Shown here piece after piece: positions 42,581-51,822 of a stretch of DNA of 64,000 bases. Below the pieces are notes generated by a model. That model had not been told where the DNA came from and searched no databases. It worked only from the letters and a program-made list of their open reading frames with translations. Source of the stretch: Korobacter sp036501185. Lineage in GTDB: Bacteria > Acidobacteriota > Terriglobia > Terriglobales > Acidobacteriaceae. Positions within the stretch are counted from its first letter, which is position 1, and each line of letters begins with the position of its first letter. A program made the translations under genes and the position numbers. The DNA is taken from contig DASYAU010000048.1 of NCBI GenBank assembly GCA_036501185.1, positions 19,603-83,602 of the forward strand. Direction: 5' to 3'.

Positions 42581-42691
42581 TGTGAATTGCCGACAAAACT
42601 CGGTACTTCCGTACCTTGCGATGACCTCCAAGTTCCGGGTATTCTCACGTCACTTTTACGAATTTCTAAATTCTCGCAGGACTCCCGCTTC

Positions 42692-43870
42692 ATGGCATCT
42701 ACTGGAAACGCGCTAGATTCCTCAGCCCCGTCCGTTCCGGCCGGAGAGGCACTGCCGACCAACGAAATCCTTTCAAAGATGATCGCAGTTTCAGAGAAAG
42801 TGAGCGATCTTATCTTCTCGCCGGGACGGCCTCCACAAGTCGAACTGAATGGGCAGCTTGCGCCTGTAGCCGGACTCAACATGCTATTGCCGGCCGATAC
42901 GCGGCGCATCGCGACTGACCTGATGGGCAAAAACGAGCAAGCCCAACGCGCGTTGAAGGAGCAGGGTTCCGCCGATCTTTCGTACAGCCTGCAAGGCGGG
43001 GCACGCTTCCGCGTGAATATATTTTTCCAGCGTGGATCGCACGCCATCGTGATGCGCGTCATCCCGATCAGCGTGCCGACGTTTGAGCAATTAAATCTGC
43101 CTCCGCAGCTCGGTGAAATCACGCATTTGATCAACGGAATCGTCCTGGTGACGGGACCGACGGGATCGGGCAAGAGCTCGACCCTGGCGGCGATCATAAA
43201 CAAGGTCAACCTCGAGAAGGCAGTCCATATCGTCACGATTGAAGATCCGATCGAGTTCATCCATTCGCACAAGAAGTGCACGATTCACCAGCGCGAGTTG
43301 CACAGCGATACGCCGAATTTCAGCTTGGCATTGCGTGCGGCCTTGCGGCAGGCGCCGAAGATCATCCTGGTGGGTGAAATGCGTGACCGCGAAACCATTG
43401 AGATTGCGCTCGAAGCAGCGGAAACCGGACACTTGGTGATGTCGACGTTGCACACCACGGATGCCTCGAAGACGGTGGAGCGCATCATTGGAACCTTCCC
43501 GCTGGCCGAGCAACACGTGATCCGAAAGCGTTTTTCGAAAAGCTTCCGCTTTATCGTTTCTCAGCGCTTGCTGCCACGTAAGGACAAGAAGGGCCGCGTC
43601 GCTGCGATTGAGATTTTGAAATCGACGATGCGTACGCGCGAATACCTGGATAAGGGCGAGCAAGAGGGCAAGTCGCTGCTCGATGCCATGCGCGACGGTG
43701 ATCTCGAAGGCATGCAGTGTTTCGACGACGTGATTGAGAAGTTGATCCGGACCGACGTGATCGATATCGAGACCGGCCTGGGATACGCAACCAATCCCGG
43801 CAATCTGCAGTTGCAAATTACCGACTTGACCGAAGCGCTGCGAGCGCAAGAATCGGAGTTCGAGCCGTAA
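42692..43870 (+). CDS. PilT/PilU-type twitching-motility ATPase
   Basis: 392 residues from the ATG at 42692 (an open frame continues upstream to 42587, but this ATG matches the usual N-terminus). Walker A GPTGSGKSSTLAAII begins at residue 155; Asp box VTIEDPIEFIHSH; Walker B ILVGEMRDRETIEIALEAAETGH; His box STLHTTDASKTVERI. It would power retraction of type IV pili as a hexamer at the membrane. The extended N-terminus and the tail from about 340 are nearer to PilU. No other pilus genes are in this window; a small membrane protein gene follows 57 bases later. Confidence 0.92.
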   Translation: MASTGNALDSSAPSVPAGEALPTNEILSKMIAVSEKVSDLIFSPGRPPQVELNGQLAPVAGLNMLLPADTRRIATDLMGKNEQAQRALKEQGSADLSYSLQGGARFRVNIFFQRGSHAIVMRVIPISVPTFEQLNLPPQLGEITHLINGIVLVTGPTGSGKSSTLAAIINKVNLEKAVHIVTIEDPIEFIHSHKKCTIHQRELHSDTPNFSLALRAALRQAPKIILVGEMRDRETIEIALEAAETGHLVMSTLHTTDASKTVERIIGTFPLAEQHVIRKRFSKSFRFIVSQRLLPRKDKKGRVAAIEILKSTMRTREYLDKGEQEGKSLLDAMRDGDLEGMQCFDDVIEKLIRTDVIDIETGLGYATNPGNLQLQITDLTEALRAQESEFEP

Positions 43871-43927
43871 GCAGGCAACGTGCTTTTTTCGGTGCGAGTC
43901 CTTACTATCTGAACTGAGGATGGACTT

Positions 43928-44365
43928 GTGACGGAGACACCGGACGAGAGACCTTTTTCGAAAAAACTCTTACCGTTCACGAGCGCGCTGGTGGTCATCG
44001 CGCTGCTTTACGTGGGCTACATTTTCTATTCGCGACGTCAGGAGCAGAAGGACGCCGACCGCCAAACAGCGGAAAAGCAGGCAGCCGAGAACCGCAAGGT
44101 TGCCGAACTCTATGGCGGTGACGAGCTGAAGATCCTCAATTTTTATGCGACTGCCGGTCCGCTGCACAAGGGTGAGACAGCGCAGCTCTGCTATAGCGTT
44201 TCTAATGCGCAGAAGGTGACGATCGAACCGGATGTGCACGAAGTGCCGGAGTCATACAGCAATTGCGTGAAGATCGCGCCGAAGAAGGACACGGTGTACA
44301 CGCTCTCGGCGACAAGTAAGAAGGGCGACACGCAGCAGGTCCAGCTCACCATGCGGGTCGACTAG
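43928..44365 (+). CDS. Membrane-anchored protein with Ig-like C-terminal domain
   Basis: 145 residues starting with GTG at 43928 behind a GAGG ribosome site. One N-terminal transmembrane helix (LPFTSALVVIALLYVGYIFY), a charged coiled-coil-like stretch of about 25 residues (RRQEQKDADRQTAEKQAAEN), then about 85 residues with the look of a beta-sandwich (LKILNFYATAGPLHKGETAQ, CYSVSNAQKVTIEPDV, CVKIAPKKDTVYTLSATSKK). Two cysteines could form a disulfide in the periplasm. I recognise no family. It lies between the PilT-type gene and the TonB receptor; a shared role is not shown. Confidence 0.7.
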   Translation: MTETPDERPFSKKLLPFTSALVVIALLYVGYIFYSRRQEQKDADRQTAEKQAAENRKVAELYGGDELKILNFYATAGPLHKGETAQLCYSVSNAQKVTIEPDVHEVPESYSNCVKIAPKKDTVYTLSATSKKGDTQQVQLTMRVD

Positions 44366-44452
44366 CCTATAGCACGAAGATGACATAAAATTCATCTTCG
44401 CGAGTCTCTGACCGAGTCGCCCGGCTTAATCTTTCGCGCATTGGGAGCTGCC

Positions 44453-47377
44453 TTGAAGCGCATTTCCGCCGTTTTATCCGTAACCTTGCTATCTCTCTTC
44501 GTCTTCGTTTGTCTCCAGCCGGCGACGCTGGCCCAAGAGTTCCGTGGCGGGTTGACTGGCCGTGTACAAGACCCAACTGGGGCGCGTGTTTCCTCGGCAC
44601 AAGTACATATTCAGGACCCGGAGGCTTCGATTGAGCGCTCCACAAAAGCGGATGAGAATGGTAATTTCCGTTTCAGCGACTTGCCTGCGGGGAGTTACGA
44701 ACTGGCCGTGACGGCGAACGGTTTCGGCGAAGCCAAGTCGGAAGTGGCCGTGCAGGTGGGTTCTACGCGCGACGTGATGGTGACTCTGCGGCCCCCTTCG
44801 GTGAATACAAACGTTTCAGTTTCCGGTGAAGCTTCGTCCATCACCATGCAGCCACTGGATACGTCGAGCGCAGTCCACCAGGTAGTGGTTTCCGCGCACG
44901 ATTTGGAGGAGCTGCCACTGCCCATGCGCAGCTTCGCGAACATCGCGTATCTTGCTCCGGGAACGGAACCAATTGAGCCGTCCGACCCGACCAAGGCCCG
45001 CATCACCGCTGTGGGAACCGGCGGAAGTTCGGGATTGAATAACGAGAACTCGGTGGATGGCGGAGACAATTCGGACGATTACATCGGCGGTTTCCTGCAG
45101 AACTTTTCGCCCGATGGCATCCAGGAGTTCGCCTTCCGAACCGCGCAGGAAGATGCCGATACTGGACGCACGACCGCCGGCTCGGTGGTGATCTCGACGA
45201 AGCGGGGTACGAACGACTGGCACGGGCTGTTCGGGTTCTATGATCGATTGTCGGCGCTGAATGCTCGGTTTCCGATCGACAATCCAGAGCCAAACCCTAA
45301 GCAGCCGTTCTCGCGGCAGAACTACATTTGGAACCTCGGTGGACCGGTGGTGAAAGATAAACTGTGGTTCTTCGGCTTGCTGGAATACGCACACGAGCGC
45401 GCCAGCATCGCCTACAGCAACCAGAGCCAGACGCAATTTCAGGCCATAGCTGGGCTTGCGGGTGATGGCCTGATCCCGGGCGTGCCATCGATCAGTGTGC
45501 CGCCCTATACGGTGACGCCGCTGAGCGATTACCTGGGCAACGCGCGGCTCGACTGGGCGCAGTCGCCGCACTCGCAGTGGTTCTTGCGCGCGGCGAGCGA
45601 TCGCTACACGACGGATAACGATTTGGTGGAGCAGGGCGCGCTGCCGTCAACCGGCGCTACTTCGCGGTCCATCTATTACAGCTTCCTGCTGAGCAACCAG
45701 ATCGAGTTTACGCCGACGTGGCTCGGCGCGTTCACGCTGGATGCGAGCATCTTGCACCGGACCGAGGTGCGCAACCAGTACTACGGCTTCGCGCTGGACT
45801 TTCCGTTCACCGTGAGTTCCAGCACGATCTCGGGGCAAGATACATTTGGCGACAATACCTTTGTGACGCCGATCACCGCGTTTCCCGTGCTGCGAAACCA
45901 GCAGAAGTACCAGGTGCGCTACGACCTCTCGCACGTGACCAGCAAGCACACGCCGAAGATCGGAGTGAACTTTATTCACGAACCGGTGTTCGACGGCGTA
46001 TTGGCGTCGCAGGCGGAGACGGTGATCGCGTATCCGCAGAACCCGCTTTACTACGCTCAGAACCCATCGCAGTTCTACTTTAGTCCGCAGTGCGCCGTGG
46101 CGCCGACCGATCCGAACGTGGTGTGCAGCTACACTCCGGCGGGCGACGGCAGCTTCGCGCAGAACGTGCAGCGGTTGGGCGTGTACGCGGAAGATATTTG
46201 GAAAGTGACGTCGCGACTGACGCTGAATTACGGCCTGCGTTGGGACACAACATTCGGCCTGTTTCAGGCCGATGGACGCACCCAGGCGGCGAACCTGGCG
46301 ATGCAGGGAATTGCGGAAACCCAGTACATCGGAACGCCGCATGACGACCGCAAGCAGTTCGGTCCGCGCATTGGGCTGATCTATTCGCCTGGGAAGACTG
46401 ACTCGACGGTGATTCGAGCCGGCTTTGGGATGTTCTTCAACGACCTGGCTCAGAACGGCTGGGTCCCGGCGCTAATGGCACTGAACAACACTAACGCCAA
46501 CGCCGTGAGCACGGGCGCGATTATCGACCCCAATTACAAGACCCCCTATTCGATCCACGCAACAGCGGGCGTAGAACATTCGTTCTCGCAAAACTGGATG
46601 GCAGCCGTGGACTTCACGCACGAAACCGGGATGCACGGCTATCGCGGTTACGACTACCCAGATGTGACGGTGTTCCGCAGCGACAACCGCTCGGATTACA
46701 ACGGCGTGGCGCTGAGGGTGCAGGGCAACGTCTCCAAACGCTATAGCCTGACGGCGCACTACACGTTCGCGAAGGCGCAGACCTGGGGATGCATCCTGGG
46801 CGAGCTGTTCGATTATGTGAACGGCGTGTGCAATCCGTATAAAGCATTTGCGCCGGGAGATTACGGGCCGTCGGGTGAAGACGTTCGCCATCGCGCGGTA
46901 CTGGCCGGCACGTATCATGCGCCGTTGGGCATTGAGCTGTCGACAATGACACAAGTGGAGAGCGCGCGGCCATTCACGATCACGAATGCGGATGGCTCGG
47001 GGCGTGCCGTGATCAACGGCGTGGAAACGACCATGGACCAGTTCCGAGGGCGTCCATACTTCCAGGTGGACATGCGGGTATCGCGGCCATTCCACGTGCA
47101 GGAGCGCTTGGAGGTGCTGCCGTTCTTCGAATTCTTCAACTTGCTGAACCGCAATAATCCGGGCGCATTCTACGTGACCGACATTGCCGCGCTGCCAGTG
47201 AACAATCCGGACAATGCGACTGCAATCTGTCTGAATGCCACATGCTCGCAAAGCACGGCGATCATGAGCCCGAACCAACTGCGCGTGCCTGCGGGCGCGT
47301 TTGGCGATTTCTTCGGGCCGGGGACAACGGTTGGCATCCCATTCAGCGCGCAGTTTGGCGTCAGGGTGAGCTTCTAG
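44453..47377 (+). CDS. TonB-dependent outer-membrane receptor with carboxypeptidase-regulatory-like domain
   Basis: 974 residues from TTG 44453, with GGGAG five bases before; a TTG at 44441 is the alternative. A signal peptide (SVTLLSLFVFVCLQPATLAQ) is followed by a CarboxypepD_reg-like domain (GGLTGRVQDPTGARVSSAQV to about residue 105), then a plug-like domain (VVVSAHDLEELPLPMRSFAN) and a long beta-barrel ending in the aromatic SAQFGVRVSF. This layout, without a clear TonB box, is typical of the very large acidobacterial family. It imports or senses an extracellular ligand, probably a glycan or peptide; the ligand is unknown. It stands alone, about 90 bases before hemE. Confidence 0.93.
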   Translation: MKRISAVLSVTLLSLFVFVCLQPATLAQEFRGGLTGRVQDPTGARVSSAQVHIQDPEASIERSTKADENGNFRFSDLPAGSYELAVTANGFGEAKSEVAVQVGSTRDVMVTLRPPSVNTNVSVSGEASSITMQPLDTSSAVHQVVVSAHDLEELPLPMRSFANIAYLAPGTEPIEPSDPTKARITAVGTGGSSGLNNENSVDGGDNSDDYIGGFLQNFSPDGIQEFAFRTAQEDADTGRTTAGSVVISTKRGTNDWHGLFGFYDRLSALNARFPIDNPEPNPKQPFSRQNYIWNLGGPVVKDKLWFFGLLEYAHERASIAYSNQSQTQFQAIAGLAGDGLIPGVPSISVPPYTVTPLSDYLGNARLDWAQSPHSQWFLRAASDRYTTDNDLVEQGALPSTGATSRSIYYSFLLSNQIEFTPTWLGAFTLDASILHRTEVRNQYYGFALDFPFTVSSSTISGQDTFGDNTFVTPITAFPVLRNQQKYQVRYDLSHVTSKHTPKIGVNFIHEPVFDGVLASQAETVIAYPQNPLYYAQNPSQFYFSPQCAVAPTDPNVVCSYTPAGDGSFAQNVQRLGVYAEDIWKVTSRLTLNYGLRWDTTFGLFQADGRTQAANLAMQGIAETQYIGTPHDDRKQFGPRIGLIYSPGKTDSTVIRAGFGMFFNDLAQNGWVPALMALNNTNANAVSTGAIIDPNYKTPYSIHATAGVEHSFSQNWMAAVDFTHETGMHGYRGYDYPDVTVFRSDNRSDYNGVALRVQGNVSKRYSLTAHYTFAKAQTWGCILGELFDYVNGVCNPYKAFAPGDYGPSGEDVRHRAVLAGTYHAPLGIELSTMTQVESARPFTITNADGSGRAVINGVETTMDQFRGRPYFQVDMRVSRPFHVQERLEVLPFFEFFNLLNRNNPGAFYVTDIAALPVNNPDNATAICLNATCSQSTAIMSPNQLRVPAGAFGDFFGPGTTVGIPFSAQFGVRVSF

Positions 47378-47465
47378 GGTTCGAGCCCGCGGAATTGGAC
47401 TCTCGGGCAGCCTGTGACGCTTATCACAAGACGTTGTGCGGTCGATTTGTTAGATTGAAAGCGTT

Positions 47466-48518
47466 ATGGCTGCCCCAAATTCCTTATTTGTGAAGGCCTG
47501 CAAGCGCCTTCCTGTTGAGCGGACGCCGGTGTGGTTCATGCGCCAAGCGGGCCGTTACATGGCCGAATATCGCGCGGTGCGCGCGAACTATTCGCTCGTC
47601 GAAATCTGCAAAAAACCCGATGTGGCCGCCGAGGTAACCATTACCGCGGCCGAAGCGCTGAAGGTGGACGCGGCGATCATTTTTGCCGATCTGTTGCTGC
47701 CGCTCGAAGTGATGGGGCTGCCATTTCACTTCTCGCCGGGCGAAGGGCCGGTGATCGAAGTGCCGATCCGCGAGGCTTCGCATATCAAACAATTGAGGAC
47801 CGATCGCGCGCACGAACTGGGTTATGTGGCCGAGGCGGTGAAGAAGGTCAGCGATCATTTCCGCGACAAGTTACCGGTTATCGGTTTCTGTGGTGCGCCG
47901 TTCACGCTGGCCAGCTACATGATTGAAGGCGGCGGCTCGCGCAATTACATCGAAGTGAAGAAGATGATGTACAACGCCCCGCAGGCGTGGGATGAACTGC
48001 TCGGCAAACTGGTGACGGTGCTGGCGGAGTACACCACGGAGCAGGTGAAGGCCGGGGCGGACGTTATCCAGATTTTCGATAGCTGGGTGGGCTGCCTAAG
48101 CGTGGAAGATTACCGGCACTACGTGCTGCCGCGAACGACGGAGTTGGTGAAATCGCTGCAACGGTCGACGAAGGTCCCCATCATTTATTTCGGAACCGAC
48201 AGCGCCACGTTGCTGCCGTCGATGCGCGAAACGGGTGCGGAAGTGATCGGACTCGATTGGCGTATCCCGCTCGACAAAGGCTGGAGCGTGCTGGAGCATA
48301 AAGTCGCAGTGCAGGGAAACCTCGATCCGGTGCTGCTCTTTGCCGAGTGGAAAGAGCTGAAATCGCGTGCGGAAAGAATTCTGCACCAAGCGAATGGGCG
48401 TCCGGGGCACATTTTCAATCTTGGGCACGGGATCTTGCCGCACACGCCGGTGCAGAACGTAAAAGACCTCGCAAAGTTCGTGCACGAATTTTCACCTTCG
48501 CTGGTGAGCGCTCGCTAA
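47466..48518 (+). CDS. hemE: Uroporphyrinogen III decarboxylase
   Basis: 350 residues, normal size. The N-terminal signature RTPVWFMRQAGRYMAEYR (with the catalytic loop Arg) and the second signature GFCGAPFTLASYMIEGG, plus DVIQIFDSWVG and HIFNLGHGILPHTP, are all present. It removes four carboxyl groups from uroporphyrinogen III to give coproporphyrinogen III in heme synthesis. Its stop (TAA) shares one base with the hemH start, so hemE, hemH and the oxidase gene form one operon. The ATG at 47466 is the only sensible start. Confidence 0.97.
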   Translation: MAAPNSLFVKACKRLPVERTPVWFMRQAGRYMAEYRAVRANYSLVEICKKPDVAAEVTITAAEALKVDAAIIFADLLLPLEVMGLPFHFSPGEGPVIEVPIREASHIKQLRTDRAHELGYVAEAVKKVSDHFRDKLPVIGFCGAPFTLASYMIEGGGSRNYIEVKKMMYNAPQAWDELLGKLVTVLAEYTTEQVKAGADVIQIFDSWVGCLSVEDYRHYVLPRTTELVKSLQRSTKVPIIYFGTDSATLLPSMRETGAEVIGLDWRIPLDKGWSVLEHKVAVQGNLDPVLLFAEWKELKSRAERILHQANGRPGHIFNLGHGILPHTPVQNVKDLAKFVHEFSPSLVSAR

Positions 48519-49435
48519 TGCCCAAAAATGCTGTGCTGTTAATTGCACACGGAAGCCCGGAGAACGTGGCCGACGTGCCGGAGTATATGAATTACGTCAC
48601 CGGCGGGCGCGGCGTACCGGATTCCGTGGTGCGCGAAGTGCAGCATCGCTACGGCCTGATTGGAGTTTCTCCGTTGCGCTGCCATACCGTCGGTCAACAG
48701 AATGGCGTGCAGCGCGAGAGTGGGCTGCCGACATACATTGGCATGCGCAATTGGCATCCGTTCATTGGCGATACCATCCAGCAGATGGCCGGAGACGGCG
48801 TGGAACACTGCGTGGCGATCTGCCTGGCGCCACAGACCTCGCGCACCAGCGTGGGCTTGTATCGCAAGGCTCTGATGGAGCGGAACCCACAGTTCACGGT
48901 AGATTTCGTCGAGAGCTGGCACGACCATCCGGGGTTGATCGAGGCCTTTGCGGAGAACTATCGCGCGGCATATGGCACCGCTAGCAGGGAATTCGGCGGT
49001 GAGATGCCGACGTTGTTTACCGCGCACAGCGTCCCGGAGAGAACGATTGCGGAAGGCGATCTGTACGAGGCACAGACTCGCGAAACCGCATCGCTGGTGG
49101 CGAAGAAACTCGGACTGAAGAACGAACAGTGGCGCTTTGCGTTCCAGAGTCAAGGCATGTCGGGCGGAGTGTGGCTAGGGCCTACGGTCGAATCCACCCT
49201 GGAGCAGTTCGCGCGCGACGGTGTGAAGGGTGTTTTCTTTCAGCCGATCGGCTTCGTATGCGACCATGTCGAGGTTCTGTACGACATTGATATCGCCTTC
49301 CGGGAATTTGCTGAGAAGCTCGGGATGAAGATCTGGAGGGCTGAGTCCCTGAACAATTCCGCCACGTTTGCGAAAGCGATTGCGGATATCGTGAGGGCAC
49401 GCCTGGCGGCGGGAGTTCCCGTAGCGAATTTATGA
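48518..49435 (+). CDS. hemH: Ferrochelatase family protein
   Basis: 305 residues from the ATG at 48518, which overlaps the hemE TAA by one base. Motifs: LLIAHGSPENVADVPEYMNY near the start, GMRNWHPFIGDTIQQMAGDG, ICLAPQTSRTSVGLYR, LFTAHSVPERT with the catalytic His, and GVFFQPIGFVCDHVEVLYDID with the metal-site Glu. It inserts iron into protoporphyrin IX, or into coproporphyrin III if the newer route is used. It has no iron-sulfur extension. The oxidase gene starts inside its last codons (ATGA). Confidence 0.95.
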   Translation: MPKNAVLLIAHGSPENVADVPEYMNYVTGGRGVPDSVVREVQHRYGLIGVSPLRCHTVGQQNGVQRESGLPTYIGMRNWHPFIGDTIQQMAGDGVEHCVAICLAPQTSRTSVGLYRKALMERNPQFTVDFVESWHDHPGLIEAFAENYRAAYGTASREFGGEMPTLFTAHSVPERTIAEGDLYEAQTRETASLVAKKLGLKNEQWRFAFQSQGMSGGVWLGPTVESTLEQFARDGVKGVFFQPIGFVCDHVEVLYDIDIAFREFAEKLGMKIWRAESLNNSATFAKAIADIVRARLAAGVPVANL

Positions 49436-50856
49436 TGCGGGTCGCAATTATTGGCGGCGGTATCTCCGGCCTGAGCGCCGCCTATTCCATCGAAAAAGAA
49501 CGCGCGAAAGGTGCCGACATCGAGTACCGGCTGTTTGAAAGCAGCGGACGGCTTGGTGGTGCGTGCTATTCCGAGATCGTGGACGGCTGCGTCATCGAGG
49601 CTGGACCGGATTCGTTCGTCTCGGAGAAGCCGTGGGCAGCGGCGTTGTGCCGCGAACTTGGTATTGGCGATCAACTGATCGGATCGAACGACGAAGATCG
49701 CAAGACGTGGATTGTGCGCGGGAAGAAGCTTGTGCCTTTGCCGGACGGGCTGATGTTCCTTGTCCCAACGAAGATTTTACCTACGGCGATGAGTCCGCTG
49801 TTTTCGTGGGGAACGAAGCTGCGGATGGCACGCGAACTGATGCACCCGCCTCGGCCGATGCACGGCGATGAAACGGTTGCGGCGTTCGTGGAACGCCATT
49901 TCGGACGCGAGATGGTGGACCGTCTCGCCGATCCGATGCTTTCCGGAATTTACGGCGGCGACACCGACCAACTGAGTGTGCGCGCGACGCTGGCGCGGTT
50001 TGTGGAGATGGAAGAGAAGTATGGCAGCCTGAGCCGGGCAATGCTGGCGGCCAACAAGAAGATGAAGACGGCCATGGCGGGAAAGCCGAAGCCGCCACTG
50101 TTTACGTCGCTGAAGAACGGCATGCAGCAGATGGTGGATGCTGTTGTGGCGAAGCTGAATCCCGGTTGGCTGGTGTTGGGAACTGGCGTGGAGGCGATTG
50201 AGCGGCGCGGGGAGGAATATTCCGTGCGGCTCTCGTCGGGCGAGACGAAGGCATTCGATGCCGTGATCCTGGCGATTCCGGCGAACGTCTCGGGGCGGCT
50301 GGTTGCAAACATTGATAACGCTCTATCTGAAGACCTGCAAAGCGTGCCGTATAGCTCGTCGGCTACGGTGATCCTGGTTTACGAGATGCGCGATCTGGGA
50401 AAACTTCCGGGCGGGCATGGCTTCCTGGTACCGCGGACTGAGGGCCGCCGAATGCGGGCATGCACATTCGTTCACAACAAGTTTCCGCATCGCGCACCGC
50501 CGGACAAAGGCGTGCTGCGCTGCTTCATGGGCGGGGCGAACGATGCGGCCATCCTCGCGTCGTCAGACGAAGAAATCCTTAAGATCGTCCGGCGGGAATT
50601 GAGAGAGATCGTAAAACTCGACGCCGAGCCCAGGGTGGCGAAGATCTACCGCTGGCGGGGGGCGATGGCGCAGTATCCGCCCGGGCACTTGCAGCGCGTG
50701 GATCGGATCGAGCAGGCAGTTGCGGCCATTCCCGGGTTGGCGCTGGCGGGCAACGCGTTCCGCGGCATCGGCGTGCCCGACTGTGTCCGTGCGGGCGAGC
50801 AGGCGACCGCAAAGATCCTCGGCGTTTCTGACAAAACTCCACAAAAATCGCGGTGA
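49432..50856 (+). CDS. FAD-type protoporphyrinogen/coproporphyrinogen oxidase (HemY/CgoX-like)
   Basis: 474 residues. FAD-binding motif VAIIGGGISGLSAAYSIEKE, the FESSGRLGGACYSEIVDG loop with the conserved GG, and EAGPDSFVSEKPWAAALC. Internal blocks DRLADPMLSGIYGGDTDQLS and FTSLKNGMQQMVDAVVAKL match the HemY group, and the C-terminal LALAGNAFRGIGVPDCVRAG binds the flavin. It oxidises the porphyrinogen with oxygen. Order hemE-hemH-oxidase in one operon fits either the protoporphyrin or the coproporphyrin-dependent pathway; the sequence does not decide. It overlaps hemH by four bases. Confidence 0.94.
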   Translation: MMRVAIIGGGISGLSAAYSIEKERAKGADIEYRLFESSGRLGGACYSEIVDGCVIEAGPDSFVSEKPWAAALCRELGIGDQLIGSNDEDRKTWIVRGKKLVPLPDGLMFLVPTKILPTAMSPLFSWGTKLRMARELMHPPRPMHGDETVAAFVERHFGREMVDRLADPMLSGIYGGDTDQLSVRATLARFVEMEEKYGSLSRAMLAANKKMKTAMAGKPKPPLFTSLKNGMQQMVDAVVAKLNPGWLVLGTGVEAIERRGEEYSVRLSSGETKAFDAVILAIPANVSGRLVANIDNALSEDLQSVPYSSSATVILVYEMRDLGKLPGGHGFLVPRTEGRRMRACTFVHNKFPHRAPPDKGVLRCFMGGANDAAILASSDEEILKIVRRELREIVKLDAEPRVAKIYRWRGAMAQYPPGHLQRVDRIEQAVAAIPGLALAGNAFRGIGVPDCVRAGEQATAKILGVSDKTPQKSR

Positions 50857-50890
50857 TCCCGTCGTAACTTCCTTGCAGAGGCGAGGGATT

Positions 50891-51583
50891 ATGAAACGGA
50901 TCTGGATACTCACAATATTCCTGGCACTGCCGCTGTCGGCGCAGGAAAACGACCACGCGGGCATGACGGACAGCGCAATGGCGATGCACGAGATGCATTC
51001 GAGTACGCATATGCAGATGACCGAGCTGCGCACGGAACAGCCGGGCGATCGCAAAAAGGCCGATGAGGTGGCCGGGGCAGCGAAGGCCGTAATGGCGAAA
51101 TATACCGATTACAAGGCCGCAGAGGCAGATGGGTTCAGGCCGTTTTTACCAAACGTGAAGCAGAAAATGGTCCACTTTACGAATTATCGGTATGCGATGG
51201 AGGCGGCATTTGGGTTCAATCCGGAGCATCCGACGTCGCTGCTGTATGAGCCGGTGGGGACGGGATATCGACTGATTGGGGTGATGTACACAGCGCCGTT
51301 TCGATTCAGCCCGGACCAGCTCAATGAACGAGTTCCGCTGAGTATTGCTCAATGGCATGTGCACATAAACTTGTGCATGCCTCCCGCGGGTGAACGCGAC
51401 GCGGCGCTACAGGCACATCCAAAATTCGGGATAAATGGGGCGATTTCGACCGAAAACGCATGTACGGAGGCCGGTGGGACATTCCATCCGCACGTTTTTG
51501 GTTGGATGGTACATGTCTATCCGAACGAGCAAGATCCGTCCCGAATCTGGTCGGTGGAGCGACAGATGGGCTCTATGGACTGA
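50891..51583 (+). CDS. Secreted histidine/methionine-rich protein of unknown function
   Basis: 230 residues from the ATG at 50891, with a signal peptide (MKRIWILTIFLALPLSAQ). Behind it is a His/Met-rich stretch (NDHAGMTDSAMAMHEMHSST, HMQMTEL) that could bind copper or another metal. The rest reads as one folded domain with YTDYKAAEADGFRPFLPN, VHFTNYRYAMEAAFGFNPEH, SIAQWHVHINLCMPP and GTFHPHVFGWMVHVYP; several histidines are conserved-looking. I do not recognise a family. It follows the heme operon by 34 bases on the same strand, so a metal-related role is possible but only inferred. Confidence 0.72.
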   Translation: MKRIWILTIFLALPLSAQENDHAGMTDSAMAMHEMHSSTHMQMTELRTEQPGDRKKADEVAGAAKAVMAKYTDYKAAEADGFRPFLPNVKQKMVHFTNYRYAMEAAFGFNPEHPTSLLYEPVGTGYRLIGVMYTAPFRFSPDQLNERVPLSIAQWHVHINLCMPPAGERDAALQAHPKFGINGAISTENACTEAGGTFHPHVFGWMVHVYPNEQDPSRIWSVERQMGSMD

Positions 51584-51640
51584 GGTAATGCGCCGGCGGT
51601 GGGATTGATCTGGTACATTGGTTGGGCTAGAACAGCACCA

Positions 51641-51799
51641 ATGTCCAAGTTCCCCAAACTCGGCGCGTTGCTTTTATGCCTTTCAATGACTGTACCGGTG
51701 CTCGCCAGCACGCCGGCGCAGCCGCCGAAAAAGAACAGCAAGCATCATGGCAAGCTGATTCCGGCACGGCATAACGCCGGCCGTCCAACTCACGGGTAG
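51641..51799 (+). CDS. Possible small secreted basic protein
   Basis: 52 residues from the ATG at 51641. A signal-like start (MSKFPKLGALLLCLSMTVPV, cut after LAS) is followed by about 25 residues rich in Pro, Lys and His (PAQPPKKNSKHHGKLIPARH). No homology is recognised. It lies in a gap between two + strand genes and ends 23 bases before the amidohydrolase start. The real status is uncertain: short length, but a good signal peptide. Confidence 0.45.
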   Translation: MSKFPKLGALLLCLSMTVPVLASTPAQPPKKNSKHHGKLIPARHNAGRPTHG

Positions 51800-51822
51800 T
51801 CCTCCGCATATAATTCTCCGCG

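Noticed and set aside
47377..47388. GGGTTCGAGCCC, which looks like a tRNA T-arm
   Set aside because: It overlaps the stop of the receptor gene. No acceptor, D or anticodon arm can be formed around it, so it is not a tRNA.
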